Positions 20,481-26,820 of a stretch of DNA of 26,820 nucleotides are shown piece after piece. Every line of letters starts with the position of its first letter. Position 1 is the stretch's first letter. The DNA comes from Welwitschia mirabilis (lineage: Eukaryota; Gnetophyta; Gnetopsida; Welwitschiales), in NCBI GenBank assembly GCA_051453625.1, contig JBOZIK010000001.1:84846323-84873142 (forward strand), given 5' to 3'. The notes under the pieces are model-generated. The model ran no database searches and was not told where the DNA came from. It was given only the letters and a program-made list of their open reading frames with translations. Made by a program: the position numbers and the translations under genes.

Positions 20481-20599
20481 GAACTAAAGATACTTCAATC
20501 TAACATTGGACAAACTGGACTAGAGACATTTTAATCTAAATCGCTTACAACTTTGTCTATTTCTTCCAATTTTGATTTCTGTAAGGACTATGAAGTCGG

Positions 20600-21350
20600 A
20601 ATTTACATAGAGTTGATTTCCAAAGAAATGAACATCTTAGAGGCAATAGTAAATTAGAACTCATCTTCTCTGATGTTGTTGGCCCTATTAATCAATGGTT
20701 TCTTGTTGGTTTGCAATATTTTATCACATTCATTTATGATTTTAGTTGGAGAATTTGAGTCTGCCCTATCAAGTTAAAGGACATGGTACTTGATATTCTC
20801 AAGTAGTTTGTTGCTCATATAGAAACTTGGAACGACTGAAAATTGGGAAGCTTCGTACGAATAATGGAGGTGAACACATCTTATATGCCCTTCTCTAACT
20901 TTTGTAAGCAAAAGGGGATTATACATATACCTGTTACTTGTGAAACACCCCCATGGAACAAAGTGGCAGAGAACTGCAATAGAATCTTGTTAGAGCATCT
21001 TAGAAGCATGGTAGGAGGAGTAGGTCTTCTCAAATCTTTTTGGGCCGAAGTAGCAGGAGTAGGTCCTCTCAAATCCTTTTGGGTTCAAGGATTAAGTATT
21101 ACTATATACGTTATTAACCAGTCACCTCATTTAGCTTTGGATGGACAAATTCTAGAATTCCATGGAAACAAAAGGAACTATCCTATTAAGACTTGAGGGT
21201 TTTTGGCTGTGAAGCTCATATGCATGTACAGAAATCTCATAGGTCCAAGTTGGATGACAAGGCATCTAAATGTATCTTTGTTGGTTATGGCAATGATGAT
21301 TGTTGGTATACACTTTAAGGTCTTGTTTGTAAATAGGTGGTTGGATCCAT
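20600..21350 (+). pseudogene. Element B integrase with internal 13-codon duplication
   Basis: ELIFSDVVGPI (about 20655-20690) holds the first catalytic Asp. LRTNNGGEH (from 20851) has Asn (20860-20862) where the second catalytic Asp belongs. PPWNKVAENCNR (about 20950-20985) keeps the Glu. At 21016-21090 the segment GVGLLKSFWAEVA is repeated as GVGPLKSFWVQG with a 39-base period, in frame. The normal family sequence has it once. The 117-codon open frame 20843-21196 is the longest surviving part. The end (EGFWL to VNRWLDP, about 21190-21350) is frame-broken. Confidence 0.87.
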
Positions 21351-21716
21351 TGATGTGACTTTCAAAGGCGATTCTTTGTTTTATCCAAAGCAGGTTGAGA
21401 ATTGAGAGTAAAAAATGTTTGATTTTGGCTCCCCTCAGAAAGAGTCCACCTGCGTTTTTGCTTACTACAATGATGATGAAAATGAGGAATAGGAAGATAC
21501 TTTTCGATTGGAGACATTTCTTAAGGTGAACAAGAAAATAACATGCATGTAGAATAGGAAGAGCAAGAAGCTGAGGATGAGGAAGAAGAGGCTCCTTCAC
21601 GCTAGGTGAGGAAGTCCACTCAGGTACCAAAGCAACCAGATAGGTATTCTTTTTCCTTGAATTGTATCTTACCAACTGACGAAGGAGAACCAAAAATTGT
21701 TTCAAAAGCAAGGTCA
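21351..21716 (+). other. Element B linker between integrase and RT
   Basis: The sequence is A/G-rich (GAGGAAGAAGAGGC, GAAGAACTAGGAGG) and encodes an acidic, Glu-rich linker in broken frames, as is usual between integrase and RT in Copia polyproteins. It has no domain of its own. Long minus-strand open frames here are shadows of the purine-rich sense strand. Confidence 0.6.
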
Positions 21717-22450
21717 TGTGTTGATGGGAAGAACTAGGAGGCTACAATGTATGATGGGTGGAAATCACTTATGGCTAATTAGACATGGGAACTAGTTTAA
21801 TTGCAAAGGGTATGAAAGTAGTACACAACAAATGGAGCTTCTAATTAGAGGAAGATTTGCATGGTCTTATCAAGTAGAAGGCAAGACTTATGGTAAAGGG
21901 TTTTGAACAGAAACCAAGTATTGATTTAATTGAAATCTTTTCTTTAGTTATTAAGCACTCTTTTATCAGAATTGCATTGCCTTTGGTTGCCCTTTTGGAT
22001 CTGGAACTAGAGAAGCTATATGTTATGATTGCATTCTCGCATAGGGATTGAAAGAAGAAATGTATATGGTTGAACCAAAAGGGTTTGCTAATCCCAAGCA
22101 TCCTAATTTTTCATGCAGGCCAAGGAAAAGCTTGTATGGTCTTAAACAAGCCTAGTGGTACAAGTAGTTGGATTCCTTTATAAAACTGCAGTAGTATAAC
22201 AAATGCAAAGTAGACCATTTTATTTACTTCCTTGGGTAGAGGGGAGGCAAGTTCACCATGCTAATATTGTATGTTAATGATATGCTTATCTCAGGAAATG
22301 ATAAGGCTGAAATTAAATGCCTAGAGCATGAAATGGATAAGCATTTTGAAATGAATGACTTTGGGTTAGCGAAGCAAAAACTTGGGATGGAGATAATCAA
22401 GTATAGAACGAAGAAATTGCTATGACTTAGTAATAGGATTACATCTTGAA
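21717..22450 (+). pseudogene. Element B reverse transcriptase, catalytic residues lost
   Basis: Recognisable blocks are KARLMVKGF-like sequence (about 21880), then LEKLYVMIAFSH (about 22010-22045) where the first catalytic Asp is Tyr (22019-22021), KEEMYMVEPKGF, RKSLYGLKQA followed by a stop (about 22125-22155), and LILYVNDMLISG (22261-22296). The YVDD box is therefore YVND (22270-22281). KHFEMNDFGLAKQKLGMEI follows (about 22340-22395). Both Asp changes plus several stops mean no polymerase activity. It is close in sequence to element C at the right edge. Confidence 0.9.
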
Positions 22451-22559
22451 TGTTTTGGAGTGTTCAGGTATAGAAGGTGTTGATGCTATCAATAGTTCAT
22501 TGGTGTTTCACTTTAAATTAGTAAGAATGACTGCCCTTAATCTCTAGGGGACGAGTGGT

Positions 22560-23200
22560 GGATGGAATCAATCCATACAAGTCAACAATTGGATGATTGG
22601 TGTATGGCATTTTGTGCATATGACTAGACATTGTGTATGTAATGGGAGTGGTTAGCAAGTTTATGAGTAATTCTAGCTATAGTCATTGGCTAATGGTTAA
22701 GTGGATCCTATAATACTTTAAGCTACTTAGTGTCAAAGATTGCAGTTTCGAGGAGGAATCCTCCAAGTGACAAGAGATGTTGATATAGATTTTGTTGATG
22801 ATGTGTGTAGTAGGCCATAAGGTATATTTTTAACTCTTGGTAGAGGTGTTGTTAGTTGGTTATCACAACTCTAATCCATGGTAACTTTGTCCACAACAGA
22901 ATCTGAATACATTGCTTGGACGAAAGCTTACAAAGAAATGTTGTAGCTAAGACAATTTCTTGATTTGTTTGGGAAGAAATTGAAAAACTATACTTCTTTC
23001 TCTAAGAGTTAGAGTGTACTCCATTGGGCTAAAATTTTGCATGTCATGCTAGGCCTAAGCGTATTGACTTGAGGTTCCGCTGTGTTTGCCAAGTGGTTGA
23101 GAATACTGATGTGCAAATTCAAAAGGTTCATAGAAAGGACAATGCTTTTGATACCTTGACAAAGGTTGTATTTGTGGGGAAACATTGGCTTTGCACTTCA
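22560..23200 (+). pseudogene. Element B RNase H and polyprotein C-terminus
   Basis: DIVYVMGVVSKFMSN (about 22628-22672) and HWLMVKWIL begin the domain. DVDIDFVDDVCSRP (first catalytic Asp region, about 22778-22818), GVVSWLSQL with a stop, and TLSTTESEYIAW (catalytic Glu, about 22888-22920) follow. The end ACHARPKRIDLRF and KVHRKDNAFDTLTKVV (23040-23172) is the typical Copia terminus shortly before the 3' LTR. Stops and frame changes occur in most blocks. Confidence 0.88.
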
Positions 23201-23291
23201 GTGGTTTGACTTGTAGCTTCATAACATGAAGGTTGTTGATAACCAACATAATTGTTTATATTGTTTTTCCGTTGTATGTTGATTCTGAGAT

Positions 23292-23760
23292 TGTTAGTTA
23301 TTATGAAGCTAAAACTTATATTTTCCTCTTTATGTTAAAGTTGTCCATCTGGTATAAGTTCAAAATAAAGTCAAAGTGGAAAAAAACAAGGCTTTGTTTG
23401 GGTGGATGTTGATTCAAGGCTTTCTATCAAACTCTAAGGCTATCTAAGCCTATAAAAAGGGGGTAGGTGTTCCCTACGAGGGCATGGTCATGGTTCAAGT
23501 CATTTGCAATCTCACCTCTGTGTGTGGCTTGAGCTAAACAAATGACTTGTGTTCCTTGTCACTATTGCTTTTCTTAGTTGATGCTAGTTTAAGGAAGTAT
23601 GGTAAAGAGGGCCAACGAGGCTTTTAGCACCTTGTGATTGATTCTTTACTATTAACAAAGTACAATAATGAGATACAAATGCGTAGGCAGCCGTAGACAG
23701 GGGAGATTGATTGGTCGATGAGTGTTTTGGTTTCTACTTTCTTTGCTTGTTTTCATGACA
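23292..23760 (+). repeat. 3' LTR of element B with about 150-bp extra segment
   Basis: It starts TGTTAGTTATTATGAAG and ends CTTGCTTGTTTTCATGACA (TG...CA). A good TATA box, TATAAAAAGG, lies at 23451-23460. Relative to the 5' LTR, roughly 23578-23738 has no counterpart: after CTTTTCTT it runs through AGTTGATGCTAG to GTTTTGGTTTCTA and then rejoins at CTTTCTTTGC. Either the 3' copy gained this piece or the 5' copy lost it. Confidence 0.87.
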
Positions 23761-24519
23761 TTAAGTATTTAAATTTTTCTTTGATTTATGTCGCACTATA
23801 GAAGAGGAAAGGTATTACTTGCCCAATGTTCCTTTTGCAATAGACTAGACATCTCATTTGTTGTAGATGTTATTGGCAGATATGTAGAATTCTAGGGTAT
23901 GTTTTTACATTTGAAGAGAACCTATGTTATTATGTGTTTGTATGTTAAATACAATTAACTCTAAAAAGGTGCTCGAATTAAGTTTATAGGATAATACCAA
24001 TAGGGTTTTTTTTGTTTTTGAAAAAAGAAAAGGGGAAAACCCTTTTTATTAAGGTTGCAGTGTTTTACACACCAAAAGCATTCTTTGGGTAAAATAAATT
24101 TGATGAGACAAAGGGTAAAGTCCTAGTAGCTAAGACCAACTTGATAAACAAAAGAAGCTGGCTAAGACCATTAAAAAGCTTCAAGCATTACAAAGTACAG
24201 ATTGACTGGAGAACAGTGACTAGAAACATAAAAATACTTCATTTTGGCTTGGGCTTGTAAAAGCATAGTTGTAAAATGTGGATTAGTTTGTAGATTGTTT
24301 TTTGGTTTAGAGATTCCGGATCACTAGATTGCTCCAAAGCATTTTGCAGATTGTTGTGGATTGCAAACATGGAAAAACTTTAGAGCTAAATTTAAAACTT
24401 AATGAAACCAGTCTAATGTTTAACTGAAATAAAAAAATTAGAGCTTTTAAAATGCCCTCCTACTTATTGTTGTGTTTACGCCTACTTGAGAATGTCTAAA
24501 TGATTAAAATATTTCATAG
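23761..24519. other. Unassigned intronic DNA
   Basis: Near 24001-24060 an imperfect palindrome of T and A runs occurs (AGGGTTTTTTTTG opposite GGGGAAAACCCTTTTT). The rest has no recognised coding sequence or RNA. From about 24310 words such as GGATCACTAGATTGC and GCAGATTGTTG begin to resemble the repeats that follow. Confidence 0.4.
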
Positions 24520-24740
24520 GTGTTGCGATTGAACCTCAAAAAATAGTGAACCTCTTTGGATCTTTGCAAACATCTTTAGGTATCTGCAAATCTTTTTGGA
24601 TTAATGCAGATCTCATTAGATCATTAGGGATTGCTTTAGAATGTTGTGGAGCAGATCGCCTTGGATCACAATCCAAAGGCTCTAGATCGAGATCCATAGG
24701 GAATGGCGATCCAGAGTCAATTTGGAGTCTTTTCTATTGA
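24520..24740 (+). repeat. Degenerate GGATCT/GCAGATC-type repeats, likely LTR U3
   Basis: Variants of TTTGGATCTTTGCAAA, AGGTATCTGCAAATC, TTTGGATTAATGCAGATC, ATTAGATCATTAGGG and GGATCACAATCC recur every 20-30 bases. This looks like an eroded short tandem repeat. It lies just upstream of a TATA box and LTR-like R/U5, so it may be the enhancer part of that LTR. Confidence 0.45.
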
Positions 24741-24759
24741 TATGTGAAGCCAAATATAT

Positions 24760-25037
24760 TATTTATATTGTAAATGTTATGTTTTAACATTGACCCCTAT
24801 TTAAGGTTATAAAAGGGGATTGGCTTGTAACCCTAAACCTAGGGCTATATAAACCTGTTAAAGGGTTGTTGGTTGTATCAGAACACATTTTGCTCCTATT
24901 CAATCAATAGAGCTCTGTATTGCTTCTCGTGGACATAGGGTAACAAGAGCCCGAACCACCTAAATTCTGTGTTGTTTCTTTTGTATGTCTGCTGTTCCAT
25001 TTTGTTCAAGTACTTTCTTGTTGTTGGGTTTGTAACA
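24760..25037 (+). repeat. Plus-sense LTR-like segment (promoter to U5 end)
   Basis: TATATAAA (24846-24853) is followed by a likely transcribed R/U5 region. CGTGGACATAGGGTAACAAG then CCCGAACCACCTAAATTCTG (about 24928-24968) is the sense form of a motif common in plant Copia U5 regions. The segment ends TGTAACA at 25037. No primer-binding site follows and no internal region precedes it, so it is probably a solo or broken LTR. Its start is not resolved and may include the repeats from 24520. Confidence 0.6.
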
Positions 25038-25082
25038 CAAGGCGGTTAGGCAATAGCTTGGTTTTGACCAAAAATTGATAGT

Positions 25083-25179
25083 CGGACGTCCAAGAGGACT
25101 AAGGGGACGTCCGGGGTAAAGCTCAGGAAAATACAAGTTTTTCTCAGTTGGACGTCCGATGAAAAAACTGGGACGTCTG
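25083..25179. repeat. Second GGACGTCC palindrome cluster (4 copies in 2 pairs)
   Basis: Decamers start at 25083, 25104, 25149 and 25170: two pairs, each with 21-base spacing, 45 bases between pair members across the gap. All four keep the central CG. The pair TGGACGTCCGAT...AAACTGGGACGTCTGG matches the pair in the element A LTR when that is read on its minus strand (GGATGTCCGATCATGAAACTGGGACATCTG). It is therefore a younger-looking copy of the same array, lying between a plus-sense LTR and a minus-sense RNase H. Confidence 0.85.
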
Positions 25180-25270
25180 GTAAAGACCAGATATTGAAGA
25201 TTCAAGTTTGCGCTTTTACTGGAAATGATTTCAGATGATGACAAATGTAGGGTCGAAAATTTTGCATAAT

Positions 25271-25906
25271 TTATATTGACAGGGAATTGATCTCTAAACC
25301 AAGTTGTTGTCTAAAGTACAAGAATTTTTCTTCACTCAAACTCTTAGTCATGATATCTGTAATTTGTTTGTCAGTTGGGATGTATTCAAGAGTGATATTG
25401 TCATTTTGGACATATTCCTAAATGAAGTGATGTCTAATGTCTATATGTTTGGTTCTAGAGTGCTGAACAGGGTTCTTGGTTATGTTTATTGCGCTGGTGT
25501 TATCACAATAGATTTTTATTTTTTCAAGATTTACCTCAAAGTCAGTCATCGTTTGTTTTATCCAAAGCAACTGAGTATAGCATGCTCCTGCGGCTATGTA
25601 TTCAACTTCAGCAGTGGATAAGGATGTTGTGGTTTGTTTTCTATTTGACCAGGATACTAGACAATTTCCCATATAAAAGCAAGCACCACTAGTGCTTTTT
25701 TTGTCATCGACACATCTTGCCCAATCAGCATCACTATATCCTTTTAGATCTAATGTCGTGTTGTAGTCATACCAAATACCACAGTTTTGAGTGGACTTGA
25801 GATACCTTAGGATTCTTTTGACATGTGTAAGATGCGATTCTTTAGGGTCAGCTTGATATCTTGCACAAACTCCAACACTATAGGCAATGTCAGGTCTGCT
25901 AGCAGC
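25271..25906 (-). pseudogene. Element D: Copia RNase H and polyprotein end, almost open
   Basis: On the minus strand from the gap: ASRPDIAYSVGVCARY, HVKRILRYLKST, GYSDADWARC (catalytic Asp), SWSNRKQTTTSLS with TAEVEYIAAG (Glu), YCDNTSAI (Asp) and HSRTKHIDIRHHFI. There is a single stop (about 25417-25415), after which EYVQND, IPTDKQITDIMTK and FRQQLGLEINSL run to the natural stop at 25271. The RNase H acidic residues (D, E, D) are intact. This is the best-preserved Copia reading frame in the window. RT is missing because a 100-N gap abuts it. It is not in the same orientation as the sequence across the gap. Confidence 0.93.
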
Positions 25907-26006
25907 NNNNNNNNNNNNNNNNNNNNNNNNNNNNNNNNNNNNNNNNNNNNNNNNNNNNNNNNNNNNNNNNNNNNNNNNNNNNNNNNNNNNNNNNNNNNNN
26001 NNNNNN
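25907..26006. other. Assembly gap, exactly 100 N
   Basis: A round 100-N run usually marks a scaffold join of unknown size. RNase H on the left runs minus and RT on the right runs plus, so the two sides are not parts of one element in the order shown. Confidence 0.9.
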
Positions 26007-26820
26007 TTGTTTATAGTGATTGTGGAGAACCAGAAACAGTAAGAGAAGCTCACTCTTGTGCTGATACTATCAAGTGGAAGACAGTCATAGAGGATAAGTG
26101 GAAATCCTTAAAACGGAATAATACATGGGATTTGGTGGAATTACCTAAAGGGCTTATAGCCCTTCATGGCAGGTGGAATTTTAGATTGAAAAATGAAGCA
26201 CATGGAGAAAAGTGTTACAAGGCTAGGCTAGTGGTGAAAGGCTTTGCTCAAAAGCCAATTATTGACTTTACAGAGATCTTTTTTCTTATGGTAAAGCATT
26301 CTACTATTCGTATGGTTCTTTCTTTAGTTGTTTGCTTGGATTTAGAATTGAAACAGCTACACATAAAAATTGCCTTTTTACATGGTTATTTGGAGGAGGA
26401 GATTTGTATGCATCAACTTGAAGGGTTTATAAATAAGTAATGCCCTGATCTTGTTTGCCATTTAAACAAACGTCTTTATGGTTTGAAACAGGCCCCAAGA
26501 TAATTGTATAACAAGTTTGATACATTCATGAAGGAATTGTCATACTAGAAAAGTTAGCTAGATTATTGTGTTTATTTCTCTGGAAATGTCTGAAGTAAAT
26601 TTGTTATATTATTGTTGTATGTAGACAACATGTTGATTGCAGGGTACGATGAGACTGAAATAAAACGCTTGAAGGTGAAAATGGGTAAGCATTTTGCAAT
26701 GAAAGATTTGGGGCATGCAAGGAAAATTCTGGAATGAGCATTCACAGAGATAGGAAGCAGAAGAAGTTGTGGTTGAGCCAAAGTGGCTATATTGGCAAAG
26801 TGCTTGAACGATTAAGCATG
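26007..26820 (+). pseudogene. Element C: Copia reverse transcriptase, decayed, cut by window edge
   Basis: An open frame (to 26440) gives WKTVIEDKWKSLKRNNTWDL, then YKARLVVKGFAQKP, HSTIRMVLSLVVCLDLELK and LHIKIAFLHGYLEEEI. The first catalytic Asp is His (26360-26362). After a stop come HLNKRLYGLKQAPR, another stop, and LLLYVDNMLIAG, where YVDD has become YVDN (26618-26629). Near 26735 a one-base loss shifts the frame (ILGMSIHRDRKQKK continues in the next frame). RNase H and LTR lie beyond the window. Blocks match element B's RT in order and wording, so both probably belong to one family. Confidence 0.92.

Larger units (their letters stand above)
18822..23760 (+). mobile_element. Element B: complete but dead Ty1/copia retrotransposon with both LTRs
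   Basis: From left to right: 5' LTR (18822-19145), degenerate primer-binding site, gag with zinc knuckle, protease, integrase, RT, RNase H and 3' LTR (23292-23760), about 4.9 kb in all. The motif style (WKTLMEDL in gag, CWFCEKKGHVKKDC zinc knuckle, SFHICPN protease, DNAFDTLTKVV end) resembles the Tnt1-like group of Copia elements. Catalytic residues are substituted in protease, integrase and RT, and stops occur throughout. Flanking pentamers are CTAAT and TTAAG, not a convincing target-site duplication. Divergence between the LTRs is large by eye, so the insertion is old. Confidence 0.93.
12491..26820 (+). other. Presumed NOP14 intron 3, at least 14.3 kb
   Basis: The donor after exon 3 is GTATGT at 12491. 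I searched the plus strand to the window end for the next conserved NOP14 blocks (the FGGG segment and the KTKKEVMEEII-like segment) and saw none. If the gene is intact, this whole stretch is one intron stuffed with retroelements, as is common in conifers. If not, exons 1-3 are a stranded gene fragment. The stretch 12491-13270 itself holds no recognisable feature beyond a few chance ORFs. Confidence 0.5.

Noticed and set aside
21178-21717. Minus-strand ORF of 179 codons
   Set aside because: It is antisense to the purine-rich integrase-RT linker of element B; the Leu/Phe-rich composition is what such antisense gives.
24001-24060. T-run/A-run palindrome as a terminator or hairpin gene
   Set aside because: Low-complexity A and T runs easily pair; no Pol III boxes or RNA gene features nearby.

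Overview
This is a nuclear plant sequence: AT-rich, crowded with old Ty1/copia LTR retrotransposons, with one host gene split by GT-AG introns. The host gene is the 5' end of NOP14, the nucleolar 40S-ribosome (SSU processome) factor. Three short exons lie at 11774-12490 and then nothing recognisable follows for over 14 kb, so intron 3 is very long and packed with repeats. A very long intron plus many ancient, heavily mutated LTR elements fits a gymnosperm (conifer-like) genome. That assignment is inference, not proof. The window is a gapped scaffold with N runs at 2004-2137, 2629-2957, 3692-3701, 8542-8551, 16505-16604, 20470-20480 and 25907-26006.

Layout. (1) 1 to about 4690, minus strand: element A, a Copia retrotransposon with its 5' LTR, initiator-Met primer-binding site, gag, protease, integrase and the start of RT, cut by the left edge. 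Its LTR carries a striking 14-copy array of a GGACGTCC-type palindrome. (2) 4952-6121, plus: a decayed coding region ending in a recognisable J-domain (HPD motif) of unknown family. (3) 6122-11460: AT-rich sequence, simple repeats, a minus-sense LTR end at 10431-10446 and a tRNA-derived SINE-like unit at about 11055-11278. (4) 11460-12490: NOP14 promoter/leader and exons 1-3. (5) 12491-26820: NOP14 intron 3 (if the gene is intact), holding a 150-bp tandem duplication, a second SINE-like unit, an inverted repeat, the complete but dead Copia element B (18822-23760, both LTRs), a plus-sense LTR-like segment (about 24760-25037), a second GGACGTCC cluster (25083-25179), a nearly open Copia RNase H (element D, minus) and a decayed Copia RT (element C, plus) running off the right edge.

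The Copia copies are fossils: stops, frameshifts and substitutions of catalytic residues (protease DSG, the second integrase Asp in B, RT Asp pairs in B and C). The only gene likely to work for the host is NOP14. I found no CRISPR array, operon or other prokaryote-type system and no clear sign of a new multi-gene system. The most unusual structure is the phased GGACGTCC palindrome array.
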